Of a stretch of DNA of 64,000 bases, positions 45,119 to 55,063 are shown in pieces. Under the pieces are notes generated by a model, which worked only from the letters and a program-made list of their open reading frames with translations, searched no databases and was not told where the DNA came from. A program made the translations under genes and the position numbers. Each line of letters starts with the position of its first letter. Within the stretch, counting starts at the first letter, position 1. Source of the DNA: Raffaelea ambrosiae (taxonomy: Eukaryota; Ascomycota; Sordariomycetes; Ophiostomatales; Ophiostomataceae); assembly GCA_002778195.1 (NCBI GenBank), contig PCDI01000007.1, positions 667,127 to 731,126 on the forward strand. The letters are read 5' to 3'.

Positions 45119-47191
45119 CTAATGTGCCTTCCGCGTCTTTGCAGCCCGTCCGATTCTCCGCCTTTTCGACACGGGCGATGCAACCACCTCGCCCTTGTTG
45201 TTCTCTTCCTCTTCGTCTGGCGTATCCCGTTTTGCCCGTCTCGTCTTCTTCTGGTTAGCAGCGGTCTTGGTTGCGCGCTTCTGTGTCGCTTTCTGTGCCG
45301 GGATCTGCGGCTGTTCCTGTGGCGGTTTCTGTGCCTCGGGAGAAGCCTGCGCATTCCGCAACCGTGCGCTCCGTCTCCGTGGTGTTGCATGTTGCTGCTG
45401 CTGCTGCTGCTGCTGCTGTTGTTGTTGTTGTTGTTGTTGTTGTTGTCGCTCGTCGGACGCCGGCTCGGCTTCTTGTAGGAGCGGCTGCGTTGGCTGGAGT
45501 TCTTCTCCTTCCGGTGGCTCCTCCTGTTGTTGCAGCCGTGCGCGCCTCTTTTGCACAGCTGGCTGCCGCACCGGTGAGGCAGGTTCAACAGGGTCATCCG
45601 GCTCAGCGGGCGCTGCGGGCACTATCGGCAATTCTTGCTGCTCCATGAGCTCATCAAATTCGCGCTGGAGCGGCAACATCTCCTGTCGTTTCTGGGACTG
45701 CCGCAGGTCCTCCAGCTCTTGTTCGTGCCGTCGCCCCAGGACCTCCTGCTGCGATCGCTGCTGCTGGCGGACCCGTAGCAGTTTCGAAACCTTGTGCAGT
45801 TGCTGTAGTTGCTGCTCCTGCTGTTCCCGCAGCTGCTTCAGTTCTTGCTGTTGCCGTTGCTGAAGGTCCTGCTGCTCTTGCTGTCTCCGTTCTTCTTCAC
45901 GCTGCCATTGTTCGTGCATTCGTTGCCTCCGTGACGACCATGTTCCCCGTGCTGCTTGCATCATCCGTTCGCGCAGTTCAGCCAGCTTTTGTTGCTCCCC
46001 AGACGCTTCGTTTGCTGCTGCCTCGCGGGCTGCTGCTAGTCGCGATTCTTCTTGTCGTGCGATTTCTGCATTTGTCATCTGCTCTAGTCGTTGGTACTGC
46101 GTCCTCTCTTCCGGCTGAAGTTCCCGCAGGGCATCTCTCAGTCGCTTGGGTAGATGTCCAAGGTCCCGCATGCTGCCGGTTTGCGCAAATGTGTTCCATT
46201 CCCAGTAGATCTCTTCGTCTGTCGGGGGTTGCCCGCCGGCAAATAGAGGGTCATCGGCAAGCACATGGCGAATATAATCCCCCCGGGACTCTTCGTGAAA
46301 CCAAGTCATACCCGGTAAGATGCCCCAGCGTCTGTCCCAAATGCCCCATCGCTCCCACAGCTTCTTGACGTTCTCGTAGGCTTGCGTGTTGACATCGCAG
46401 TCGGCCTCTGAAGCCGGCTTCGGTACAGGGTTGAGTTTCACCCGCGGTAGCCGCACGCCTATGCGGCTGTATTGTAATACGAGCTTCCTGCGCTCTTGCT
46501 CATCCTTGGCCTCGAGAATAATAGGATGGTCGTGTAATCTCCGGTAAGCTGGGATATATTGGTAGAGCTCGCCCGTGTCGCCCAGCAGCCACTCACGCTC
46601 CTTGGATACTTGGAACATGAACTGCTGGTACGGTCGTGACGCGTCGCGCTTGCACCGCTCATGGCGTTCCTGTTCCCGCTTCTGCTGGACCTCCTCCTCC
46701 GAGTGTGGCTCCGGCGAGGGAAGCGCATTGCGTGTCCTCGCTGACTGTAGCAGCGGCTTTTCGTGCTTCCACTGAGCCATGCTGTGCGGCCGGTCAATCC
46801 AGGCATCGCTCCAAATGCCCTGATCTCCCCAACGCTGTCGCACGCAATTATGCATCGCTTCGATCTCCTCTTCCGTTGGCTGACGACCATTATATTCCAG
46901 TTTGGTCATTTTGAAGGCAAGGTCATGCGCTTGTGCCTCGAACTGTTGTGAGGGACGGGAGTTGCCATAATTCAACTGTGCTGGGACGATGCGATCCAGT
47001 CGGGATGGCTCAGGCTCTTCGTCGCTTTCTGGCTGTGTGGTCACCTCGGAGGCGTCGCGCGGCGGGCTGTATGGTGGTGGTGATCTGCTAAAGCGCCGAT
47101 GTGAGCGCTCCAACAGCTCGGGATGGCTCGCCAAAACGGCAAGAACATCGTGAGCATCGAAGACGCCGTTTCCCTGGAGCGCGTTTTCCAT
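45119..47191 (-). CDS. Gln-rich coiled-coil protein of an unrecognised family, paralogue of 51038-53833
   Basis: Not recognised. Single exon, 690 residues from the ATG at 47191; an in-frame ATG at 47320 would add 43. I prefer 47191 because the paralogue also starts shortly before the shared HPELLERSHRRFSR block, and a TATA-like motif (47339-47344) lies only about 20 bp from 47320. Conserved blocks: VRQRWGDQGIWSDAW, then ASRPYQQFMFQVSKE with LGDTGELYQY, then VNTQAYENVKKLWERWGIWD with LPGMTW. These are Trp-rich and look like a folded domain. The C-terminal half is heptad-rich Glu/Gln coiled coil, then about 18 Gln in a row (near 45400-45450), then a basic, probably nuclear-directed tail ending SKRRRIGRAAKTRKAH. 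It diverges from the FHA-like kinase gene. Confidence 0.82.
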   Translation of the reverse strand: MENALQGNGVFDAHDVLAVLASHPELLERSHRRFSRSPPPYSPPRDASEVTTQPESDEEPEPSRLDRIVPAQLNYGNSRPSQQFEAQAHDLAFKMTKLEYNGRQPTEEEIEAMHNCVRQRWGDQGIWSDAWIDRPHSMAQWKHEKPLLQSARTRNALPSPEPHSEEEVQQKREQERHERCKRDASRPYQQFMFQVSKEREWLLGDTGELYQYIPAYRRLHDHPIILEAKDEQERRKLVLQYSRIGVRLPRVKLNPVPKPASEADCDVNTQAYENVKKLWERWGIWDRRWGILPGMTWFHEESRGDYIRHVLADDPLFAGGQPPTDEEIYWEWNTFAQTGSMRDLGHLPKRLRDALRELQPEERTQYQRLEQMTNAEIARQEESRLAAAREAAANEASGEQQKLAELRERMMQAARGTWSSRRQRMHEQWQREEERRQQEQQDLQQRQQQELKQLREQQEQQLQQLHKVSKLLRVRQQQRSQQEVLGRRHEQELEDLRQSQKRQEMLPLQREFDELMEQQELPIVPAAPAEPDDPVEPASPVRQPAVQKRRARLQQQEEPPEGEELQPTQPLLQEAEPASDERQQQQQQQQQQQQQQQQQQHATPRRRSARLRNAQASPEAQKPPQEQPQIPAQKATQKRATKTAANQKKTRRAKRDTPDEEEENNKGEVVASPVSKRRRIGRAAKTRKAH

Positions 47192-47949
47192 GGTTGTGAA
47201 AAATTCCGGTGAATCAAGTCTTGAGTGGAATGGTCTGCGATGGTCGGCGGAAAGTGGCTGGAGGATGTGGTCGCTGGTCGCTGGGCGTTGTAAGGTCAAT
47301 GTTTCAACCGCTCCATACATAGGCAGACGTCAACGGCGATATAACTAACCCCCGCCGGCTGGGCTAAGTCGGGATATGCACGGGCCATCACCCAGCGTAT
47401 ATGCACCCGCCAATTACATTATGTCTAGGCCGTCCTCAGCGCGTAACTATTGCAGTTTTAGTGTTTACTTTCGTGGGCGCTACCGTATATGGCTGGACCA
47501 GGCCTCTCTGTCAAGGGTTGTTCTGTCGACCATAGGCTCACGCTCACTTGTTTTTCCAACAAGCAGGTCCCAAGGTCGACCGCTTCAAGCCTGGGACTCT
47601 GCTGTCCATTCAGTATGCCCATCTAACTTGAGCACCCTTGATCGTGCATTGAGGCCTACGCCTGTGAGCGCCTACGCGCCTTAGCATTGCCATTTCCGGA
47701 AGGTCTCCTTGTATCATTCAACAGGATGCAGGTCCTCGCAGCGAATCCGTATGCAATGGTGCCTGTCTCTGAAACCGCAGCTCACCCCTCCCAAAGAAGG
47801 CTCCTTTGCTTTCCACTCCATATGAAATGAGGATTGCTCGAGGTTTTTCTTATTCTCTCCTGTTGGCTTTTCAAATTTATTCCACCCAAAAGCAGTCTGT
47901 GGTTCACTGAGCAAAAGGCATCCACCGTCTCGACTGTCTTCGAAACATC
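47192..47949. promoter_or_regulatory. Divergent promoter between coiled-coil gene and kinase gene
   Basis: 758 bp. A TATATC/TATAT motif at 47339-47344 (leftward orientation) lies about 150 bp from the chosen ATG at 47191. No other motif is clear. A short rightward frame at 47376-47684 has no supporting resemblance. Confidence 0.35.
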
Positions 47950-49912
47950 ATGGCGTCAAAGCCGCATCCCCAAACGCTGTTCCGGCTTGTTCCATTGACC
48001 CCAATGGCCGTCAGCACTGTTAAGCATCCAAGGAACGGACATTTGCGCCTGGATTATGGGAGGACCGGCTGTCTCGAGATCGGTCGCCACCCCTCGCGAG
48101 TGGGCGACGGTCTCACTCTAGCCACCCTGGGCCGTCAAGGGGATGTCTATATTGAAACTACGCAAGCCAGCAGGACTCAGTGCTCATTTGAGCTCGACCT
48201 AGAGTCTAAGATGGTCATGCTGTACGACAAGTCAAACGCCGCCTCTACCCAGGTCGACCGCCATGCGGCATCGACAGCCGGTATCATGCCAATCAGAGAA
48301 AACGCATTTCCTCGCCGTGTCTGTGTACACCCAGGTCTCAATCCGGTTGTACGCATGTGTGGGGCCCATCGAGACATGATCAAATTTTTTATTGAGTGGA
48401 TTCCTGGTAGCGACAACCGCATCGGAGAAAAGATAGATCATGGCAACATGGGCTATGGCGTTCAGCATGATTTCCTTAAAACCGGCGCATCTGGCGGTCC
48501 CAATGGAATGGACAACGCGGACACGGCGGCAGAGTCAGTTCGGTTGACAAGAGCACGAACACCGGGGATGACTCGTAACTTGCGCTCCTTCTCTCTGGGA
48601 TTTCTGGGATCCGGCGGGTTCGGCACGGTGTCCAAAGCCGTCAATGTGGATACGGGAACACTCATGGCTGTCAAGTCCATTCAGAGGAAGCCCAACTGGA
48701 GCGATGTGTCCTGGCAGAAGGTGCAGCGTGAGGTCAAGAATCTTTCTGGCATCGCTCATGTGAGTAGAATACCCATTACCACAGAAACACTTGCCCTGAT
48801 AACTGATTTGTTTCCTCTGTTAGCCATGTATTGTGAACTTAATCTGGTCTACGGGTTGGACTACCATGGAGGCAAAAATCTTCATGGGCTTGAAGGATGG
48901 CTCGTTGGATGACCTAATCGAGAGCGAGTCCTACAGCAAAGGCACGATGTCCATGCCACTCATCGACTTGGCCGCAACAATGCTCCATCACATGCTCCAG
49001 GCCTTGGATGTCCTGGCTTGTAGAGGCATCATACACCGAGACGTGAAACCATCGAACATTCTCTACACAGTCCGGGCCGGGTTGTACTGCTTCCAGCTTG
49101 GCGACTTCGGCTTCAGTAGCAGAGAAAGTCAAGCAGGCACGGACGGGGGGACCCTATACTTCATTGCCCCTGAGATGCCTGCCATTCAATCAAGCAAGGT
49201 AGACGTCTGGGCGCTTTATGTTTCCCTGCTATGGACAATGAACCCTCATGGATTTTTCGAGCAGATGAATGCATCCCCCACACTCTCGCATATGCATAAC
49301 CTGGTTGTGGCCAAGTCTGCCGAGGACGATGACTTTCCGACATTCCGCGAGATGGCGGCACTCGATCCCAACCAACGGGCCTCAGCAGCACAAATGCTGC
49401 TGAAGAATTTTGGTGGGAGGGGCTTGGTCACGCCGGTGCAGCTCATACCGCCTCTCTACGCGCCCATGCTAGGCCCATCGACGAAAGGAAACAATGCCCA
49501 ACCGAGCACAAACATGGACCTGGATACCCCCGAAATCCCTCCCCAGCCTGCCGAGCAGCCTCCGCCGCCGGCGCCAGCCATGGCTCCTCCCGTCCGGCCT
49601 CCACCAGGATGTGCGATAGCTGATGCGCCCGTGGCCTCACCGGGCAGACCCCGGAAACCCCGAAGACGGACGAGTATGCCAAAGGACAACCAGAGCAAAG
49701 TGCCGCGCATGCCAGGATTTAGGATCCAAAAGAGACCATCCATGCCTCAGCAACCAAGAGAGCTACCGAAACAGCAATCGCAGCAGCAGCAGCAGCAGAA
49801 GCAGCAGCAGCTTCGTCCAGCTCCAGCAGTGGGGCCTGCTTTAACAGAGCCTCGTGCCCAGTCCATGGGTACACGAAACTCGTGGGAGCTCACTGACTAC
49901 TACGATTCATGA
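47950..49912 (+). CDS. Ser/Thr protein kinase with degenerate FHA-like N-terminus
   Basis: Model: join(47950..48759,48824..49912), 632 residues; the 64-nt intron (GTGAGT...TTAG) joins VQREVKNLSGIAH to PCIVNLIWSTGW in phase 0. The kinase core looks active: glycine loop G220-S-G222-G-F-G225, VAIK Lys242 (MAVKSI), helix-C Glu261, HRD at 341-343 with Lys345 and Asn348, DFG at 364-366, APE at 385-387. Residues about 35-105 resemble an FHA domain (LEIGRHP, then TQASRTQCSFELDL, then LYDKSNAASTQV), but the usual S-R-x-H and N-G-T residues are altered. The C-terminal 230 residues are Pro-rich, with a basic patch (GRPRKPRRRTSMPK) and poly-Gln. The layout recalls Rad53/Dun1, but sequence and context do not suggest an orthologue. 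It is flanked by the two paralogous coiled-coil genes. Confidence 0.88.
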
Positions 49913-50230
49913 TGTACAAAACTATTGGGAGAAACACCAGGGCAAAGACCGGATCTGTTGGGCGCTTGAGTGTGAAGGGGTTTGCATGTATTATTAGGGG
50001 GTTTGTGGCTCGTTTTCTCTTTTCATTGGTCCATTTTCGTCTTCCTCCAAATCACCGTTGGTTTGCTGTCCTTCGTTTATTCTTGTTCCTTGGTAGTTGA
50101 AACATCAGTTTCACAGGGCGTCGTTCGTCAATTGAAAGGCATCGGCTATTTTTCCATTATCATTCTTCGAGCAACCCCCATTGCGCTGGCAGTCCAAATT
50201 GCTGTGGCTTCTATTCTTTCCCCGAAGCAG

Positions 50231-50494
50231 TCAAGAATACAGTGGACTTCCACGGCCGCGACCCTGTCCGGCCTGGGTCGAGTTGTCGTTTTCGGCCACA
50301 CGTCGGGCTCTGCTGCCTCTGTAGACTTCGCCGCCTCTCAGATTTCCAACGGCCCTGGCTGCCACTGGACCTGCTGGAGTGGCGCCTGCTGCTGTTTCTG
50401 GGGTTGCTCGTGCAGCAGCTGCTGGGAGAACCGGCCGCTGTGCCTGGTGCAAGACGTTGTAGGCGGCTTGCCGCGCGACAAAAGTGGCCCCACT
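50231..50494 (-). pseudogene. Possible broken gene fragment
   Basis: The leftward frame from 50494 reads SGATFVARQAAYNVLHQAQ, then Ala/Pro-rich sequence, and ends GRGRGSPLYS at a stop at 50231. A second leftward frame (about 50510-50575) reads LADITMCANEAEFETHF before a stop. Both look protein-like but no intron of normal size joins them, and a poly-C run with an ambiguous base lies immediately upstream. It may be the remains of a gene or a real gene damaged by an assembly join. The flank is Ala/Gln/Arg-rich; relation to the neighbouring paralogues is not shown. Confidence 0.25.
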
Positions 50495-50582
50495 CTACGA
50501 TTTGGTGTGCCTCAGAAGTGTGTCTCGAACTCGGCCTCATTGGCACACATCGTAATATCAGCCAGCAGTTGAAACAAATGAG

Positions 50583-50601
50583 CCCCCCCCCCCCCCCCCC
50601 N
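50583..50601. other. Poly-C run ending in the only ambiguous base of the window
   Basis: About eighteen C followed by N at 50601. This suggests a polished-over or joined position in the assembly. Sequence on either side may be misjoined or have a wrong run length. Confidence 0.8.
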
Positions 50602-51037
50602 CCGAGGCGAAATCAGATATGCTTTTCAGTGCCGCAAGAAATTTGGTAGGGAGACACATATGTTAGAAATCCCTCTGGGGTCATCGGTCCTGGGGGCCTT
50701 GAGGGCCATGACTATTTTTGAACAAAATAGCTACAGAGGGACTTTTCCACTATCTAGTTACTACTACTAATACAGGCCTTTGACAGGTGCGAAGAATAGC
50801 TCACACCTGGCTCTTTACTTGAGCAATCTCGACAAGCCGTGGAGCAGTATTATCTGGCAATGTGGGAAAGAATAAAAATGAGTGCTTGTATTTCAAACCA
50901 TCTACTCTTACATACTGGGCCTCACCATCCGCTGTACTTCTTGCCCCAGTTCTCTCTCTTTCTCCTTCTCTCTATTCATTTGCTTCTCGTTGGGCTCTCC
51001 TTCTATAATACCACCAATGTCCCATTGATTTGCGTTC

Positions 51038-53833
51038 CTAGTCCGTGTCCTGGTCAACTCTTCGTCGCTTTGTTCTGGGGGACTCGTCTCCGTTTTGCTC
51101 TTTGCGCTCTCCATCCTCGTCATTGTCCGGCGTGCAGCGTTTGACGGCTCCAGCTTTGCCAGGCTGTGTCTTCTCTACCTCCAGAGACGTCTCCACAGAG
51201 TTCCTTAGAGGGTTTCCCAGAGAGTTGTTCTCGGACATTGACGGCAGTTGTTCTGGCATGGTCTGTTGAGCCTGTTGTGATGGCATCCACGGCACGGCCG
51301 GGCCCGGAGGCTCGCAGGACATTGGAGGCGCAAGCTGTTTTTGTGTCTGCGGCTGCTCTTGCTGCTCGAGCGGCCCTGCTGGCTCGGCCGGCTCGGCGCC
51401 TGACTCTTTTGTCCCCGGCGTTTCCTCGATGCAGCCATGTTCATCCCGCTCCCGCATCCGAATCCAGTACATCCATCTTTGGTGTTCCAGTCTCCCCTTC
51501 GTCATAGTATGCTGCCTCCATTGTTGATCTAGATACCACTGTTGGCGTTGGTGTACGGTCAGCAGTTGTAGCGCATGCTGCCTCTGTAGACGCGACTGCG
51601 CTTCGTGCACCGTATACCGTAGATGCAGCCCCTGCAGTGGCGGCGTCTGTGCCTGTGCCTGTGCCTGGTAACGTCCCGTCCGCAGCTGCTCGAGCAGGTG
51701 GTTGCTCTCCAGTTGCGAAAGCTCCGATTGGAACTGTTGCAGGAGCTGGCTCTTCTCCGCGTCTTGTCGCTGCGCAGCTTGTTGTCTGATGGACCCAAGT
51801 GCGCATTGCATTTTTTCCCTGCGCGCTTCGAGTTCCTGTTCACCCAGTCTTTGTTCCGGCTGGCCGTTGGGCTGGCATATCCCACTGTAGATCACTCCTG
51901 CCTGATTCAGCAATAGCATTACCCAGCCTGGTATCTCCGTTTTCTGTCGCGGCAATAGTACCGGCCCTTGTGGTGTTGACATTGGCTGCCCTTGCGGTGC
52001 CAACACTGGCTGTCCCTGTTGTGCCAACATCGGCTGCCCTTGCGGCGTCAGCAGTGCCGGTCCTTGTGCTGCTGACATCGGCTGCCCTTGCGGCGCCAAC
52101 ACTGGCTGTCCCTGTTGTGCCAACATCGGCTGCCCTTGTGATGCAAGCATTGGTTGCCCTTGTGGCGCCAGCAGTATTGGTCCTTGTGGTGCTGGCAATG
52201 TCGGCTGTCCTTGCTGGGCTGCCGGTGCCGGTGGTATGCACAGGGGCTGTCCTTGCGGCGCCAACATCGGCCATCCTTGCTGCATCCGATTGTCTTGGGC
52301 GTGTACGGCCGGTCTTTCTGGCCTCGGCAGTGAGGGTGGCACCGGTGCCGCGGTAGACACTGGTGAGAGCGGTTCCACCGAATTGGGCTGCGTCAATGTC
52401 TGATCTGGTAGCAGAGGCTCTTGTGGCTGTTGCAGCTCATCTTCCTGAGTCTGGTGCTGCTCTGGAAATTGCTGCCGCCATTGCTTGTTCCACAGTTCTT
52501 GCACCTGTTGCTGGTGCTGCCGCTGCAATTCCTGAAGTTCTTCCAGGTGTTGCTGGCTCGCCTGCCGCTGCGCCTGCTTTGTCTTCTCCCTCTCCCTCTC
52601 TTCTTCGTTTGCCTTCTCTCTCGCCTCTGCCTTCTTCCACTCCTGCTGTTGTTCAAACGCTTCTCGCACGGCTCGTCGCTCCTCTTCTTGTCTGGCCTTC
52701 TCTCGCTCTACTATCTTCTCCAGAAGCAGTGGCTGTGTTCTCTCTTCTGGCTGCAGTGCCTCAAGCTCCTGCCGGAGCTGCTGGAATTCCGCAGGAAACT
52801 TTTGCAGGGCTCGCACGTCCCCGCGCGACGCGTACGAGTCCCAATTGGAATAGATCTCGCCGGCCGTCGGTGGTGGCTGCCCTTCAAAACGGTCGTCATT
52901 GGCGACCATGAAGCGAACGTAGTCCAGCTTGGGTCCTTCGTGGGGCCAGGTCATGCCTGGCATCGTGCCCCAGCGGCTGTCCCAAATATCCATTTGTTGC
53001 CACTCTTTCTTGACGTTTTCGTAGGCTTGCGTATTAATATCTCGATCTGCCTCCGGGCCTGGTTTGGGCAGATCATACTTGGGTTTGGCTCGATCGCGAA
53101 TGATTGCGCCGCGGCGCATTTTCGTGATCACCGTGGGCTGTTTGGCGTATTGGTAGAGCTCGCCCGTGCCTCCCAACAGCAAGTCGCGTTCCTTGGACAC
53201 TTGGTACACAAATTGATGGTAGGGGCGCGACGCATCCAGCTCGCGTTGTTTCTGGTAGTCCTGTCTCCACTGGTGCCCCGTCTCTTCCTCTGACTGCGAT
53301 TCTGGCGAGGGAGGTGCTCTCTGGGTGTCGATTGAAGGCATCTTCTCTGGCTTGGATACCTCCTGCGTCTCATGTTTCCACCGTGCGTTGTTCCAGTCCG
53401 GCTTATCAGCCCATTCGTCTCTCCAGATGCCTTGTTCTTTCCACCGCTGCCTCACACAGCGATACATTGCCTTTATCTCCTCCTCCCGAAGAAACTTGTC
53501 AGCACGGGATTCCAACCTCTGCACACGCAAGGCTAGGTAGGTGGCCTGTGACGTAAATTGGTGGAAGGGGTTGGATTTTGTTCGCTTGTGGGAAATAAGA
53601 GACAAGAGATCCCTGCGGGTGCGTTCCCGTTCTTCTTCTTCCGTTTCCGGGTCCTCTAGCGGCGTGGGTGTCCCGGACCTGACTCGTGGAGGGCGACTGA
53701 AGCGTTCATGCGAATACTCGAGTTCTTCGGGGTGCTGTTTCAAATAGTCCAGCACTTCGGTAGTACGGGAGAGGCAGTCTCTGATGGCTCTTTCCCTCAT
53801 TCTCCTCGTGAAGTTTCTCAAATTGGAATCCAT
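51038..53833 (-). CDS. Gln-rich coiled-coil repeat protein, paralogue of 45119-47191
   Basis: Not recognised as any known family. Single exon, 931 residues, starting MDSNLRNFTRRMRERAIRDC. It shares ordered blocks with the other paralogue: EYSHERFSRPP, CVRQRWKEQGIWRDEWADKP, ASRPYHQFVYQVSKERD with LLGGTGELYQY, DINTQAYENVKKEWQQMDIWD with MPGMTWPHEGPKLDY, and ELEALQPEERTQ. After this Trp-rich region come Glu/Gln/Lys coiled coils (about 390-490), a proline/glutamine repeat segment, a short hydrophobic stretch (GWVMLLLNQAGVIY), more Gln-rich sequence, and a basic end (TKRRRVDQDTD). A TATATA-like motif near 53940-53946 lies about 110 bp upstream. It converges on the kinase gene and diverges from the GT61 gene. 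Confidence 0.84.
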   Translation of the reverse strand: MDSNLRNFTRRMRERAIRDCLSRTTEVLDYLKQHPEELEYSHERFSRPPRVRSGTPTPLEDPETEEEERERTRRDLLSLISHKRTKSNPFHQFTSQATYLALRVQRLESRADKFLREEEIKAMYRCVRQRWKEQGIWRDEWADKPDWNNARWKHETQEVSKPEKMPSIDTQRAPPSPESQSEEETGHQWRQDYQKQRELDASRPYHQFVYQVSKERDLLLGGTGELYQYAKQPTVITKMRRGAIIRDRAKPKYDLPKPGPEADRDINTQAYENVKKEWQQMDIWDSRWGTMPGMTWPHEGPKLDYVRFMVANDDRFEGQPPPTAGEIYSNWDSYASRGDVRALQKFPAEFQQLRQELEALQPEERTQPLLLEKIVEREKARQEEERRAVREAFEQQQEWKKAEAREKANEEEREREKTKQAQRQASQQHLEELQELQRQHQQQVQELWNKQWRQQFPEQHQTQEDELQQPQEPLLPDQTLTQPNSVEPLSPVSTAAPVPPSLPRPERPAVHAQDNRMQQGWPMLAPQGQPLCIPPAPAAQQGQPTLPAPQGPILLAPQGQPMLASQGQPMLAQQGQPVLAPQGQPMSAAQGPALLTPQGQPMLAQQGQPVLAPQGQPMSTPQGPVLLPRQKTEIPGWVMLLLNQAGVIYSGICQPNGQPEQRLGEQELEARREKMQCALGSIRQQAAQRQDAEKSQLLQQFQSELSQLESNHLLEQLRTGRYQAQAQAQTPPLQGLHLRYTVHEAQSRLQRQHALQLLTVHQRQQWYLDQQWRQHTMTKGRLEHQRWMYWIRMRERDEHGCIEETPGTKESGAEPAEPAGPLEQQEQPQTQKQLAPPMSCEPPGPAVPWMPSQQAQQTMPEQLPSMSENNSLGNPLRNSVETSLEVEKTQPGKAGAVKRCTPDNDEDGERKEQNGDESPRTKRRRVDQDTD
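51961..52280 (-). repeat. Coding tandem repeat, 8-9-residue PQGQP units
   Basis: About twelve units of the form (P/Q)QGQPxLA within the coiled-coil protein at 51038-53833. There is a higher-order duplication: the order PMLAQQGQPVLAPQGQPMS occurs twice. The 27-bp-scale DNA units are similar enough to suggest recent expansion by slippage or unequal exchange. Confidence 0.85.
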
Positions 53834-55063
53834 TGCAACCTTTTCTTAGCTGGGATGGTGGAAAAGTCAAGTTGTTCTGAGTCTGTCTAGGGCAGAGTGA
53901 AGTCGGGCAATAAAGCTGGACAAACAAGGAATGCACACACATATATCTGGGGCCATAATGCGCGAGCCAATCATATTATACGTCTTGTCGCCAACATCTT
54001 GACGGCACGGAAATAGCAAGAAAACCCCTCCACCATATGGAGAGCCAAGTCAACAGCAGGGCCTCATTCTGTGGCCTGGAGTGCAACTGGCCACTCGGAG
54101 GCGGCCAATATTACTCCTTTTTCAGTACCAGGTAATTGAATCGATGCAGGTGGATACAGGCGAAAGCCTCAACGCAACGAACCATAGTTCATGCAGGTAT
54201 GTACGGGCTGGGCCGTGGCGCGCGGCTAAAATTCACATGAACTTCGCCCCCATATCAAGAAGGGGCATAAAGAAGGGGAATATTGGGACACTCAACACGG
54301 CACATTATAAGCGCCGACCGACATCCCGACCTCGTGGCTGTGTAAGGTGTTTAGGACGTTCACTCCAGCCATTTTGCTCACATCACACTGGCAGTTCAAA
54401 GTGCTGGGATCTTCCCTACTAGACTCGTTTGCCGCCCTTTCTGTTGGCTTGGTCCGGTCCCTGTTGCAAGCTCCGCCATGTTCACTGGCATGTTCGGCTG
54501 CTTCCAAACTGCTGCAGAGCGTCAGCTGCTGCCCTTTCCAATTGCTGGTATGCAGAATACTTGTGGTGGCTCTGCCTTGGGAAGCGTTGCGTTCATTGTT
54601 TCCTCCGTTTGTGACCTTTCCATCGCAAAGCTGCCGACAGCGTTAATAGCAACGGCTTGAAGACAGGGGTGCCGACTTGGCACCCTGGCTATCTGATGTT
54701 GCCGAGCCCGCGCCGGAAGTTGTAATATTAGTTACCAGTTGTGCACACAGGTCTTCTCCCTACCAACACAACCTCACGAAACCTCAAACGGCTGACAGGG
54801 GTCTGAGGGGGCCTGCCAAATTAAATTTGGCCATGGGGGCGAACGGCCTTTCTCTCAGGCAGGCGGCAAGGCGCCGCTCATTCTTTGTTGTAATCTGATT
54901 TCTTTTCTGTTCTTTCCGTTTTTCACTTTTTGTCGCTCTTCATATTATTGATTTTTGCATTTATCTCTGTATTGGAAAGCTCTCTTTGCCCGTCTCTGAT
55001 GGCCGCCCTTTTTGCAAACCCTGCATCCCAGCACTGTCTCCAAGGGCTCTTTTCATTTGCGTA
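53834..55063. other. Divergent intergenic region between the coiled-coil gene and GT61 gene
   Basis: 1.2 kb with no supported gene. A rightward 60-codon frame at 54478-54660 (MFTGMFGCFQTAAERQ...) has no homology I recognise and is not called. A TATATA-like motif for the leftward gene lies near 53940. Confidence 0.45.

Noticed and set aside
45011..45863. Leu-, Cys- or Val-repeat rightward ORFs at the poly-Gln tract
   Set aside because: Trinucleotide repeat read in other frames on the opposite strand.
54478..54660. 60-codon frame MFTGMFGCFQ..., possibly a small secreted protein
   Set aside because: No clear signal peptide, no homologue recognised, and isolated in a divergent promoter region.
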